Origin: Pholiota molesta
Taxonomy: Eukaryota > Basidiomycota > Agaricomycetes > Agaricales > Strophariaceae
DNA length: 64,000 nt
Reading direction: 5' to 3'
Assembly: GCA_014925825.1 (NCBI GenBank)
Contig: JACGCK010000017.1
Span: 124,001-188,000, forward strand
In this document: piece by piece, positions 42,931-54,869 of the stretch
Numbering within the stretch: position 1 is the first letter of the stretch
Layout of the letters: every line of letters starts with the position of its first letter
The notes under the pieces: generated by a model
What the model was told of the DNA's origin: nothing
What the model saw: the letters and a program-made list of their open reading frames with translations, nothing else
Database searches by the model: none
Translations under genes and position numbers: made by a program

Positions 42931-45616
42931 ATGACGAAGAACAAGAACAAGAAACCCTTTGGCAAAAGTCTCAAGGATATTGGGTCGAACCTCAAGGACG
43001 TCGCGTCGTCCTTCGCCAAGATGCAAATTACAGACTCAGATTCCAAGACACCTAACACGGCCACCGGGTTCCGCAAAGGAAAGCGTGGAAAGAAGGAGAT
43101 CGCGGAATCCTTCGATCCTGTCCCGAAAGATCAGGCTGGGCTTTTAGTCACAGGCGCTTTGGACGAGGCCCTGGCCGAATGCAAGACGAAAGTAGAGCAA
43201 ATTGCCAGACGGTGCCGCGCTACGAATCGCAAATTCAGGCAAGTTTAGCCAAGTTATTCAAGCGTCCAGTAAATCTGATATGACTACTGCAGAGACATTG
43301 AATTCGATCTCGAAAAAGACCAATACCTCTGTCGCTTTGGGTTATTGGGGAACGCAGAAAAAGAAGGTAGAGCCGCAGTCAAACGCGTCACTGAGATCTT
43401 CGATAAACCTGTGTTCTTTGGACCTGATGGTCCCAACGCAAGTGATATACGTCAGGGCCAATTGGGCGACTGTTGGTTTTTAGCGGCGCTATCTGCTGTA
43501 TCAACGGTTCCTGGCCTTGTAGAGAAATTCTGTGTCGCGGTAGGCATCCATTCACTCCTGAGAAACTTCTGACTTACGGTATGTTATCGCATTAGCGGGA
43601 TGAAGAAGTTGGCGTTTATGGCTTCATTTTCTTTCGTGATTGCTATTGGCAAGCTGTCATTGTCGACGAGTACGTTCCTTTTGTCTAACTCAAAATTCGA
43701 TACGAATTGAGCTAATTCTTTGTGGTTGAATAGCCTTCTTTTCTGGTCTCCACCCAAGTTTGACGAGCTCACTCCTAGTGAAAAGTGCTCTACTACAACG
43801 ATAGAGACATGTATCATCAGGTCGCTGAGAAGACCGGAAAGGGCCTCAAGTACGCGCGATCTGGGAATGTGGGTGAGACGTGGGTACCCTTATCGAGAAA
43901 GCATATGCCAAGTTCCACGGCGACTACGCTTCCCTTGATGGTGGCTTCTTGTCAGATGCAATAGAGGATCTTACGGGGTGAGTAAGTTCCCTCGCATTCT
44001 TTCTACAATCTAACGCTGTATCGTCTGCAGCGGAGTCGCGACCTCTTTTCAAATGGCAGACCTTCTCAACCCGGGAAAATTCTGGGATGATGAGCTCCAG
44101 CATGCTGACCTGAAGACGCGCCTCTTCGGCGTTTCCCTCGATCTGGACGAGAGGCGCAGTCAAGTCGCGGTGCCTACGGTCCAAGGACTCTTTGCCGCAC
44201 ATGCATACTCCGTGCTGCGGGCGCGAGAGTCTAAGGGAAAACGCTTCGTGGTCATACGCAACCCTTGGGGAGAAAGTGAGTGGACGGGACCTTGGGCCGA
44301 TGGATCGAAGGAATGGAAGGGGGAGTGGTTGCAGGTGCTTGACGAGCTTCAGCATGAATTTGGAGACGATGGACAATTTGTCATGGAATGTAAGTCGTTC
44401 CTTAATTGCACTTCAAGCGTGAGGTCCAATATTCGATCTTTTGTTTAGACTCAGATTTCCTGTCGGTATTCGGCCAAATCGACCGTGCCACTCTGTTCGA
44501 CGCAAGTTGGGTTATGTCTTCCATCTGGCTACGCATCCCTCCTCAACCGGCTTTGCATCCATGGACCTATGGTGACGCATACTGTATGTATATCCTTTCA
44601 TATCAAGGCTTGAACGAATGCCTAATTACTTGTTTCGCACTACTAGATTACTTCACCCTCGATCAGGCTTCACCTTCGGTCATTGTCCTCTCACAGACTG
44701 ATCATAGGTATTTCGATAAACTGCAAGGGGAACATCCCTGGTGGCTTCTCGACTTCCTGGTCTACCGAAAAGGTTCATCTGAGCCAGTTGGTATGTCTGG
44801 TATCAGCTTGGGTAGCCAGCGCAGCGTTTCATGCGAGCTGTACCTTCAGGCGGGAGATTATGTCGTGTTGGTGAGTGTGTTTCTCCATTACCCTTCATAA
44901 TGATAACGAACAACAATGCTGATATGTATAACTTGACTTTTGTAGCCCCGGATGGAACCAAGCGACCGGGGGACCGTTGTAAGTGCCAATTTGTTTCTTT
45001 TACTATTTTTGAGGCACCCGTTTATTCATTACTTCTGACCTGTAGACAGTGGGAGAGGACGATGAGGACGATGAGGAGGACGAGGACGACGAGGAGGGTA
45101 AGGATAAGGAATGGGACCAACGGAAGCTCAGCCGCATGTTAACAGAGAGAGCTAAATCTCGGTCTTTTGCCGCAAGTAAGTGCCAACTTACTTATTGTGA
45201 GTTTCCAAAGCAGACCATTCATGATCCATTATTCTTCTTTTATCTTAGATTACGATCTAGAGTAAGTTATATTGATACTGATCAGATATCTTGAGAGACG
45301 CTGAAAATACAACAGGCTAGAGATTGACTATCTTCCAATACCACCCGAAATCGCCCTTTCACTTGATCTGGAACTCACAGAACCAGGTACACCGTCCGAA
45401 ACAGAGGACACAGATCAAAAGGAGGACGCTGAAGAGGAAGTCGAAGAGGACACCAAGGAAACCGGCGCTGTCTCGGATGAGGGTGCTGACAGCGATGCAG
45501 ACGATTTAGACTGGAAGCCCAGCGAAGGACCGAGGTCACAACCGCTGTTCTTGGGCCTTCGCGTTTACACGCAGAACGGGGCGGTTGCTACTGTAAGCGG
45601 CAGGGAAAAGGCCTGA
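42931..45616 (+). pseudogene. Calpain-like cysteine protease, copy A, with two frameshifts
   Basis: The 11-exon structure matches copies B and C: 42931-43238, 43293-43539, 43596-43669, 43734-43977, 44031-44389, 44449-44583, 44647-44870, 44946-44978, 45046-45175, 45249-45261 and 45316-45616. All splice sites are intact. Exon 4 lacks one A (about 43790; four As instead of five) and one C (about 43897; three Cs instead of four) relative to B and C. The frame ends early at 43938, before the catalytic His and Asn. The triad is otherwise present: GDCWF, HAYSVL, RNPWG. Both losses are in homopolymers, so sequencing error is possible. An acidic tract in exon 9 (about 45049-45110) is 42 bp longer than in B or C. 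Confidence 0.8.
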
Positions 45617-46006
45617 TCCTCATTTGTGCATTTGCTCATCTGAGGGATCCTCACAAAGTGAGTATTTATTGAGACCTGCATACACAGAATGAAATTAAAT
45701 ACTGTTGCAGTAGTTCTGACATCTCTTTCGAAGCTTGAAAAAATGCTCCCAGTATATATCTCAATGGTGACATGTCATCTTGCCATCCATTCTATGTGTA
45801 ATCTCTTCATTTGCTTGTATAAATTTTGATTTAAGTGGACCCAATTTTAGTGTTTCTGAGCTTTGATGCTTGAGCTGTTAGAGGGTTTCCTATTGAGGAA
45901 ATAACTTCCACATTAGGACAATCCCAAGCGAGTCAACTCCGTTCGTTGAAGGCTTGGAGCTGAGACCAACGGCTAGGTCTAGATTGGAAATTATACCGCC
46001 TTCACC

Positions 46007-46885
46007 CAAACACGTACGGCAGCCTTCGCGTTCCATTTCTGTTGCTACTTCGCTGTCGGTCTATAGTCAAGCAAGCGCTTCTTACAGTCTTATACCTGAA
46101 GCCCAGGAATTCGAACACGATTCAAGTGCAGGCAGGAAAGATGAGAAGGTTTCTGAAACTTATTCGATCCGATCCGCTGAGACGATCTGGCTTTCCGCAT
46201 CTCTATGCCCAAGCAATAGCCAAGCTATGGCTTCCCGTGATGCTATATATTCTAATGTCGACCCTCGATTGAATGCCTCAACATCGACACATGCCAGTGA
46301 TGCGACCTTATCTACTCTGACCACTCTCGTTGAGCCTAGCACGCCTCGCAAGGACAAGAAACACCTCGAAGGCACCGGGTTGAGCCTTCAGCCTTGCCCC
46401 AGTCTTGCGAGCGCCAATCGAATCCTCAGCCTCAGCGACTTACCTCCGAATCACGATGCGCCCATGCCAATCGATGAGAACACTTACCGGCGCTATGAAC
46501 ATGAGGGCAAACTCGATTCTCCATTCAATGACTCTGATATCTGTGCGGACTACGATTATATTCACGCTATCGATGTTCTTATATATCATGTGTGCACCCA
46601 CTGCCGGATGTACCCGTGGATGTCGCTCGTCGTCCTTCTCGATCTCGTCCAAAACGAGATAATTCGATCCGCCGTAGAGGCTCGGATAAAATACCCGCTT
46701 TAGCGTTGAAGAGGAACGCCCATACTACCCCTCCTGTTGCATTCGATCGGACGCCAAGAAGAAATAGCTTCAAAATGGGTCCTAAACGTGCCGCCAAGAT
46801 GGAAGCCAGACAGGATCATAAGGACGAGAGGAGATCCATATTCTTTCAGGTCACACATTTCTTTGGAAAATCTTCGTCGCCTTAA
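46007..46885 (+). pseudogene. 5'-truncated, frameshifted partner gene, copy B
   Basis: The sequence corresponds to the last two thirds of the hypothetical gene at 40805, from the HVRxPSRS motif onward. The first 230 or so residues are missing at the duplication breakpoint. Near 46590 one extra base relative to copy A shifts the frame. The tail (IFFQVTHFFGKSSSP) is still readable in the shifted frame. An open frame beginning at 45954 enters it from unrelated flanking sequence, so a short fusion peptide is conceivable but unlikely to be functional. Confidence 0.75.
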
Positions 46886-47331
46886 CGCATCGCTGACGAA
46901 GTTGAACGATTAAGGATACCCCCAACTGTATACTCTTTACAAACTCTTTAGGCTTCAACTTTGGTACAAGTCGCACCCCTCTTTAATGCAACAGTAAAGG
47001 TTGTTCCCTATTCAAATACCTCTGGGAGGATCATCTATTCACTGATTCATGTTATATGATTACTGCCATCTTGATCTTGATAGCCACAGATGTGTCATAC
47101 TTGAAGACCACTAATCTCAACATACATACGCCTCATGGCATGCGATAATCATTTTCGGCTTTTGAGAGCCTCCGAGCAGCGTGTTATTCCAGAAGCAGCG
47201 CAGCGCTGGATGTCACAACGCTTTCATCTCACAAACCATCGCCCTGCGGAACATAGCTAACTCATGTGCATGTGAGTGCTCTGTGGGCTATACATATCAC
47301 GTAATGGGCCGCTATTGACTCCGTCGTAGTG

Positions 47332-47338
47332 TATAAAA
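47332..47338 (+). promoter_or_regulatory. TATA box of calpain copy B
   Basis: TATAAAA lies 53 bp before the ATG, in the same sequence context as copy A. Confidence 0.7.
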
Positions 47339-47384
47339 GGGAGGAATAACTACTGATTCCATAGCCAACTACTCTTATCGCACA

Positions 47385-50042
47385 ATGACGAAGAACAAGG
47401 ATAAGAAACCCCTCAAAAGTCTCAAGGATCTTGGGTCGAACCTCAAGGACGTCGCATCGTCCTTCGCCAAAATGCAATTTACAGACTCAGATTCCAAGAC
47501 ACCTAACACGGCCACCGGGTTTCGCAAAGGAAAGCGTGGAAAGAAGGAGATCGCGGAATCCTTCGATCCTGTCCCGAAAGATCAGGCTGGGCTTTTGGTC
47601 ACAGGCGCATTGGACGAGGCCCTGGCCGAATGCAAGACGAAAGTAGAGCAAATTGCCAGACGGTGCCGCGCTACGAATCGCAAATTCAGGCAAGTTTAGC
47701 CAAGTTATTCAAGCGTCCATTAAATCTGATATGACTACTGCAGAGACATTGAATTCGATCTCGAAAAAGACCAAAACCTCTGTCGCTTTGGGTTATTGGG
47801 GAACGCAGAAGAAGAACGTAGCGCCGCAGTCAAACGCGTCACTGAGATCTTCGATAAACCTGTGTTCTTTGGGCCTGATGGTCCCAACGCAAGTGATATA
47901 CGTCAGGGCGAATTGGGCAACTGTTGGTTTTTAGCGGCGCTATCTGCTGTATCAACGGTTCCTGGCCTTGTAGAGAAATTTTGTGTCGCGGTAGGCATCC
48001 ATTCACTCCTGAGAAACTTCTGACTTACGGTATGTTATCGCATTAGCGGGATGAAGAAGTTGGCGTTTATGGCTTCATTTTCTTTCGTGATTGCTATTGG
48101 CAAGCTGTCATTGTCGACGAGTACATTCCTTTTTTCTAATTCAAAATTCGATGCGAATCGAGCTAATCCGTTGTGGTTGGATAGCCTTCTTTTCTGGTCT
48201 CCACCCAAGTTTGACGAGCTCACTCCTAGTGAAAAAGTGCTCTACTACAACGATAGAGACATATATCATCAGGTTGCTGAGAAGACCGGAAAGGGCCTCA
48301 AGTACGCGCGATCTGGGAATGTGGGTGAGACGTGGGTACCCCTTATCGAGAAAGCATATGCCAAATTCCATGGCGACTACGCTTCCCTTGATGGTGGCTT
48401 CTTGTCAGATGCAATAGAGGATCTTACGGGGTGAGTAAGTTTCCTCGCATTTTTTCCACAACCTAACGCTGTATCGTCTGCAGCGGAGTCGCGACCTCTT
48501 TCCAAATGGCAGATCTTCTCAACTCGAGCAAATTCTGGGATGATGAGCTCCAGCATACTGACCTGAAGACGCGCCTCTTCGGCGTTTCCCTCGATATGGA
48601 CGCGGAGCGCAGTGAAGTCGCGGCGCCTACGGTCCAAGGACTCTTTGCCGGACATGCATACTCTGTGCTGCGGGTGCGAGAGTCTAAGGGAAAACGCTTC
48701 GTGGTCGTACGCAACCCTTGGGGAGAAAGTGAGTGGAAGGGACCTTGGGCCGATGGATCAAAGGAATGGACGGGGGAGTGGTTGCAGGTGCTTGACGAGC
48801 TTCAGCATGAATTTGGAGATGATGGACAATTTGTCATGGAATGTAAGTCATTCCTTAATTGCACTTCAAGCGAGAGGTCCAATATTCGATCTTCGGTTTA
48901 GACTCAGATTTCCTGTCGGTATTCAACCAAATCGACCGTGCCACTCTGTTCGACGCAAGTTGGATTATGTCGTCCATCTGGCTACGCATCCCTCCTCAAC
49001 CGGCTTTGCATCCATGGACCTATGGTGACGCATACTGTATGTATATCCTTTCATATCGAAGCTTGAACGAATGCCTAATTACTTGTTTCGCACTACTAGA
49101 TTACTTCACCCTCGATCAGGCTTCACCTTCGGTCATTGTCCTCTCACAGACTGATCATAGGTATTTCAGTAAACTGAATGGAGGAGATCCCTGGTGGCTT
49201 CTCGATTTCCTGGTCTACCGAAAAGGTTCATCGGAGCCGGTTGGTATGTCTGGTATCAGCTTGGGTAGCCAGCGCAGCGTTTCATGCGAGCTGTACCTTC
49301 AGGCGGGAGATTATGTCGTGTTGGTGAGTGTGTTCCTCCAGAAAGCTTCATATCGCTATGGGGTATAACGGAACAACAATGCTGATCTGTATGATCTGTA
49401 TAACTTGGCTTTGTAGCCCCGGATGGAACCAAGGAGCCGGGGGGTCGTCGTAAGTGCCAATTTGTTCTTCGACTATTTCAAATGCACCCGTTTATTCATT
49501 ACTTCTAATCTATAGGAAATGGGAGATGATGCTGAGGAATGGAGCAAACGCAAGCTCAGCCGCATGTTAACAGAGAGGGCTAAATCTCGGTCTTTTGCCG
49601 CAAGTCAGTGTCAACTTAGTTATCGTGGGTTTCAGAAGCAGACCATTCATTTATTCATCATTCTCCATTTACCTTAGATTACGATATACAGTAAGTTCTA
49701 TTGATACTGATCGGATATCTTGAGAGACGCTGAAAATACAACAGGCTAGAGATTGATTATCTTCCAATACAGCCTGACGTCGCCCTTGTACTTGATGACC
49801 TCGGAGAGCCAGGTACACCATCCGAAACAGAGGACGCAGATGAAAATGGGGACGACGAAGAGGAAGTCGAAGAGGACACCAAGAAGGCCGACGCTGGGTC
49901 GAATGATGGTTCTGACAGTGATGAAGACGATTTAGACTTCAATCCCAACGAAGGACCGAAGTCAGCCCCGCTGTTCTTGGGCCTTCGTGTTTACACGCAG
50001 AACGGGGCGACTACTACTGTAAGCGGCAGGGAAAAGGCTTGA
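47385..50042 (+). CDS. Calpain-like cysteine protease (family C2), copy B
   Basis: Eleven exons join without a break: 47385-47689, 47744-47990, 48047-48120, 48185-48430, 48484-48842, 48902-49036, 49100-49323, 49417-49449, 49516-49603, 49678-49690 and 49745-50042. They give 673 residues. Calpains make limited cuts in target proteins (known). The N-terminal 100 residues are basic (KSLKDLGSNLKDVASSFAKM). The catalytic core has Cys about 162 (GNCWFLAAL), His about 348 (GHAYSVL) and Asn about 368 (VRNPWG). The residue before the Cys is Asn where calpains usually have Asp. A C2-like beta-sandwich follows ([24 protein letters not shown]). The acidic tail ends [10 protein letters not shown]. Intron 1 is GC-AG. 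Calcium dependence cannot be judged; no EF-hands are present. Confidence 0.85.
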
Positions 50043-50380
50043 TCTTCATTCGTATATTCGCTCTCTTGGAGGAATCCTCCCAAAGTGAGTATTTACTTGG
50101 ACCAGAATAAACAGAATGAAACTAAAAAACTGTTGCAATAGTTCTGACATCTCTTTCGAATCGAAAAAAAACGCTCAAAATGTCTCAATCTGATCTCGGT
50201 GGTGAACCGGTGACATTTAACCTTGTCATCAGTTCTGCATGTAACATCTCATTCGCGTATAAATTTCATTCGCTTGTACAAATTCTAAAATAAATAGAAC
50301 AAGTTTTGCCGTTTTTGAGCCTTAACTTAAGGCTTGAGCTATTTAGTTTCTTATTGAGGAAATAACTTCCACATTAGGAC

Positions 50381-50780
50381 GGTCACAATGCGGTTGGGCC
50401 TGCGTTTGCGGTTGATTACCGGCTAATCACCTGCTGCTGCTGCTAGGTGAAGCCGAGCCCTGTGTACAGGCTTGGGCGAGGCTCGGGCCTAAGCCCGGGC
50501 TTTTTAGTGAGAGCCATGCCAGCACGCATGAGGATCCCAATTAAGCGTCTGCGCACCGCAGAGGATGCAAAATATTGCAACCCCATTGTAGGCGCAGACG
50601 GTTTGATGGTAGATGGCCGTCGCGCGTGCTGCCCGTCGTTGCGTGATGTCCGTCGTCGTCGCGCGTGCTGCCTGTCCGCGCTGCCCGTCGTCGTGCGTGC
50701 TGTCCATCGTCGCGTTGCCTATCGTTTCGCATGCTGTCCGTTATCATGCTGCAGTGACGCTCGTCTGACGAGCGTCAGGG
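50381..50780. mobile_element. Patchwork insertion between units B and C
   Basis: This block separates the right end of unit B from the remnant tail of the partner gene in unit C and has no counterpart in unit A or B. It contains a fragment matching HSE1 coding sequence (50392-50445), a GC-rich palindromic stretch (GCTCGGGCCTAAGCCCGGGC, about 50478) like those near the ends of hAT-type elements, imperfect GC-rich repeats of about 20 bp around CGTGCTGCCCGTCGTC (50625-50750), and a hairpin at 50755-50777. Calling it mobile is inference from this mosaic structure. Confidence 0.4.
50755..50777. repeat. Perfect inverted repeat (10-bp arms, 3-bp loop)
   Basis: TGACGCTCGT and ACGAGCGTCA flank the loop CTG. 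It sits exactly at the boundary between the inserted block and the partner-gene remnant. Confidence 0.8.
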
Positions 50781-50915
50781 CGAGAGGCGATCCATATTCT
50801 TTAAGGTCACACATTTCTTTGGAAAATTTTCGTCGCCTTAACATGTTGCTGACGAAGTTGAACGCTTAAGGATACCCCAAACTGTATAATACCCTATAGG
50901 CTTTAGCTTTGGTAC
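50781..50915 (+). pseudogene. Remnant 3' end of the partner gene, copy C
   Basis: Only the last 20 or so codons and the 3' flank of the hypothetical gene are left, recognisable by the TCACACATTTCTTTGGAAAA string and the following CTGACGAAGTTGAACG. Everything upstream is replaced by the inserted block. Confidence 0.75.
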
Positions 50916-51484
50916 AAGTGGAATCGCAACAATGAAGGTCTTTCTGTATTAAGCATCTTTGGAGAAATCGCTTATATTTATCACTTGCGAGTACTTACTG
51001 TCTATATCAAGGCATCGATGTCCACTGAATCATGTTATATAATTAAGTCTGAATCCTCCTGCTTTCTTGTTCTTGTGGCCCACAGCTATGCCATAATTAA
51101 AGCCTATCAACCTGGCATTTGTTTTTGAGAGCCTCCGATCAGTTTGTTGTCCGTGACTGCTAATTTTCTAGGTGAAAAATGCAGTCAAACCTTGTGTAAG
51201 GTTGGTTAAAATTAGCACCATACAAAATGAATCATTTCAAGAGCATTCTACTGAGCAAGAAATACAATAAGAATGATGTGAAGATAATTTTTTGCCCGGA
51301 TTTTGCATACAATACAAATACAATGGAACTTACTATATTGAACCCAATAACGGACAATTGTTGATCCCCAGCAGTGCGTTCAGCATTGCCCACTGGAATG
51401 CAACTTTCTGCGTTGTCGTAACTTGTGAGTGTTCTGTGGGTTACACACATCAAATAGTGAACCGTTATACACTCCGTCGTTATG

Positions 51485-51491
51485 TATAAAA
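51485..51491 (+). promoter_or_regulatory. TATA box of calpain copy C
   Basis: TATAAAA lies 53 bp before the ATG, in the same context as copies A and B. Confidence 0.7.
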
Positions 51492-51537
51492 GGGCGGAAT
51501 AACGCTTGAATCAATAACAAACTACTCATATCACGCA

Positions 51538-54157
51538 ATGACGAACAACGAGAACAAGAACACCATCAACAGTCTCAAGGATCTTGGCTCAAGCCTCAAG
51601 GACGCCGCGTCGTCCTTCGCCAAAATGCAATTTACAGATCCCAAGAACACGGCCACCGGGTTCCGCAAAGGAAAGCGTGCACAGAAGGAGATCGCGAAAT
51701 ACTTCGATCCTGTCCCGAGAAATCAGGCTGGGCTTTTAGTCGCTGGCGCCTTGGATAAGGCGCTGGCTGAATGCAAGTCGAAAGTCGAGAGCATCGCCGG
51801 ACGGTGCCGCGCTGCGAATCGCAAATTCAGGCAAGTCTAGCCAAGTCGTTCAAGCATCCACGAAATCTGATATAACCACCGCAGAGACATCGAATTCGAT
51901 CTCGAAAAAGATCAATATCTATGCCGCTATGGATTACTGGGAAATGCAGAAGGTCAACCTGAAGCCGCAGTCAAACGCGTTACTGAGATCTTCGATAAAC
52001 CTGTGTTCTTTGGGCCTGATGGTCCCAACGCAAGTGATATACGTCAAGGCGAATTGGGCAACTGCTGGTTCTTAGCGGCGCTATCTGCTGTATCGACGGT
52101 TCCTGGCCTTGTAGAGAAATTCTGTGTCGCGGTAGGCATCCATTCACTCCTAAGAGATTTCTGACTTACGGTATCGCATTAGCGGGATGAAGAAGTTGGG
52201 GTTTATGGCTTCATTTTCTTCCGTGATTGCTATTGGCAGCCTGTCATTGTCGACGAGTACGTTCCTTTTTTCTAACTCAAAATTCGATACGAATTGAGCT
52301 AATTCTTTGTGGTTGGATAGCCTTCTTTTCTGGTCTCCACCCAAGTTTGACGAGCTCACTCCTAGTGAAAAAGTGCTCTACTACAACGATAGAGACATGT
52401 ATCATCAGGTCGCTGAGAAGACCGGAAAGGGCCTCAAGTACGCGCGATCTGGGAATGTGGGTGAGACGTGGGTACCCCTTATCGAGAAAGCATACGCCAA
52501 ATTGCACGGCGACTACGCTTCCCTTGAAGGTGGCTTCTTGTCAGATGCAATAGAAGATCTTACCGGGTGAATAACTTTCCTCGCGTTTTTTCCACAATCT
52601 AACGCTGTATCGTCTGCAGCGGGGTCGCTACCTCTTTCCAAATGGCAGACCTGCTCAATCCAGCTAAATTCTGGGATGATGAGCTCCAGCATGCCGGTCT
52701 GAAGACACACCTCTTCGGTGTTACTTTCCACATGAACGAGGCGCGCAGTGAAGTCGCGAAGCCTACGGTCCAAGGACTCATTCCCTCGCATGCATACTCC
52801 GTCCTGCGGGCGCGAGAGTCTAAAGGAAAGCGCTTCGTGGTTATACGCAACCCTTGGGGAGACAGCGAGTGGACGGGACCTTGGGCCGATGGATCAAAGG
52901 AATGGAAGGGGAAGTGGTTCCAGGTGCTTGACGAGCTTCAGCATGAATTTGGAGATGATGGAAAGTTTGTCATGGAATGTAAGTCTCTTTTTAATTGCAC
53001 TTCAAGCGTGCGCGTGAGGTCCAATATTCAATTTTCGATTCGATTTAGACTCGGATTTCCTGTCGGTATTCGGCCAAATCGACCGTGCCACTCTGTTCGA
53101 CGCAAGTTGGGTTATGTCGTCCATCTGGCTTCACATCACTCCTCAACCGATTTTTCATCCATGGACCTATGGTGACGCATACTGTATGTATTTTTTTATA
53201 TATCAAAGCTTGAATGAATACATAATTACTCCTCTCGAACTGCTAGATTACTTCACCCTCAAGCAGCCTTCTCCTTCGGTCATTGTCCTCTCACAGACTG
53301 ATCATAGGTATTTCAATAGATTGAACGGGGAAGATCCCTGGTGGTTGCTCGACTTCCTTGTTTACCGAAAAGGTTTATTTGAGCCAGTTCTTGTTGGTAT
53401 GTCTGGTGTCAGCTTGGGTAGCCAGCGTAGTGTTTCGTGCGAGTTGTATCTTCAGGCGGGAGATTATATCGTGTTGGTGAGTATATTCCTCCAGAAAACA
53501 CATATTTAATGGTGATAAGGGAACAACAATGCTGATCGATATATTTCAATTTTGTAGCCTCGGATGGAACCTCGGGCCCAGGGGAGCGTCGTAAGTGCCC
53601 ATTTGTTTCTTTGGCTATTTCTAATGCATCTATTTATTCGTTACTTCTGACCTATAGAAAATGAGAGAGGACGGTGACCAATGGGGCACACACAAGCTCA
53701 GCCGCATGCTAACAGAGCGAGCTAAATCTCATTCTGTTGCCCGAAGTAAGTGCTAACTTACTTATCGTGGGTTTCTGAAGCAGATCATTCATTGATTCAT
53801 GATTCTCCTTTTATTTTAGATTATGATATACGGTAAGCTCTATTGATATTGATGGAATCTCTCGAGAGACACTGAAAATACAACAGGCGAGAGATTCAAT
53901 ATATTCCAATATCGCCTGATGTCGCCCTTGTACTTGATGGCATCGCAGAACGAGGTACATCATCTGAAACAGAGGACGCAGATGAAAATGGGGACGATGA
54001 GAAGAAAGTCACAGGGGACACTAAGAAGGCCGACGCTGGGTCGAAAGGTAATTCCGACAATGGTTCAGGACCAACGCCAGACCCGCTGTTCTTGGGCCTT
54101 CGAGTTTACACGCAGAACGGGGCCATTACTACTGTAAGCGGCAGGGCAAAGGCTTGA
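51538..54157 (+). CDS. Calpain-like cysteine protease (family C2), copy C
   Basis: Eleven exons join without a break: 51538-51830, 51885-52131, 52183-52256, 52321-52566, 52620-52978, 53049-53183, 53247-53476, 53558-53590, 53658-53745, 53820-53832 and 53887-54157. They give 662 residues. The catalytic Cys is in [11 protein letters not shown] (Asn before Cys, as in copy B), the His in IPSHAYSVL and the Asn in VIRNPWG. The C2-like domain has two extra residues (PVLVG). The C-terminal acidic linker is shorter than in A or B, and the tail [10 protein letters not shown] is kept. Intron 1 is GC-AG. The coding frame is intact despite more substitutions than between A and B, which suggests selection on this copy (inference). 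Substrates unknown. Confidence 0.85.
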
Positions 54158-54869
54158 ATTTCATTCGTATGCTTGCTCTCCTGGAGGAATCCTCAGAAAG
54201 TGAGTATTTATTTGGACCTGCATAAGCAACATGAAACTAAAAAAACTGTTGCAGGGGTTCTGACATCTCTTTCAAATCGGGAAAAAACGCTGTCTCAGTC
54301 TGATCTCAATGGTCATTAAATGTTGTCATCAGTGCTAGATGAAACGTCTTCATTCGCATGTGTAAATTCTGAATTAAATGAACCAAATTAGCTGTTTCTG
54401 AGCCTTAGAGCTTGAGCTCTTAAACGGTTACCTATTGAGGAAATAACTTCCACATTAGGACGGTAGCAAGAGAGCCGGCTCCGTGGGTTGAAACTAAGAC
54501 CGACGAATCTAGATAGTAGATCAAACCGTCTTTATGACGTTGTCATATGACCTTCATCTCCCCGACAAATAGTTAAAGGCAAGATTCTAAAAATGCGGAA
54601 CTCGATATGAACGAATAATATGCAAAAGATGGTACAGACACTGAGAAACAATAAGGAAAATAAAAATGATATCCATTTCAATTAGCTGTTGCATAGAATC
54701 ACATCCTCGATACGAAGAACACTGTTCATCTCATCTCCATTTCCAACTATCCTTCCCCTGAATTTCTTCGGTATATTGTTACTCACCACTTGAGTACTCT
54801 CTAGCTCCATCCAACCATGGTTCACGCTCTCGTCCATTCCATCTGCCATCTTCTCCCATATCCAGATAT
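54158..54869. other. Intergenic between convergent calpain C and HSE1
   Basis: Contains the 3' flank of duplication unit C to about 54530, then sequence with no supportable gene. Confidence 0.6.

Larger units (their letters stand above)
41504..46003. repeat. Segmental duplication, unit A (partner 3' part + calpain + downstream flank)
   Basis: Homology to unit B begins inside the partner gene (41504 matches 46007) and extends through the calpain gene and its 3' flank. The conserved flank ends with ATTGAGGAAATAACTTCC then ACATTAGGAC (to about 45924). About 80 bp of looser similarity to the flank after unit C follows. Unit length is about 4.4 kb. Confidence 0.85.
46007..50380. repeat. Segmental duplication, unit B
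   Basis: This is the second copy of the partner 3' part plus calpain, offset 4454 bp from unit A at the calpain ATG. Its right end again stops at ACATTAGGAC, after which unrelated inserted sequence begins. Confidence 0.85.
50781..54530. repeat. Segmental duplication, unit C
   Basis: Third copy. It starts in the last codons of the partner gene (CCATATTCTTTAAGGTCACA, 50801 onward) and runs through calpain C to the conserved flank ending ACATTAGGAC (about 54463), plus a short stretch similar to the flank of unit A. It is offset 4153 bp from unit B at the ATG and is the most diverged of the three. Confidence 0.8.

Noticed and set aside
45954..46703. Open frame of 249 codons considered as a real gene
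   Set aside because: It begins in flan­king sequence, enters the middle of the duplicated partner gene at the breakpoint, and ends soon after a frameshift relative to copy A; annotated as a pseudogene.
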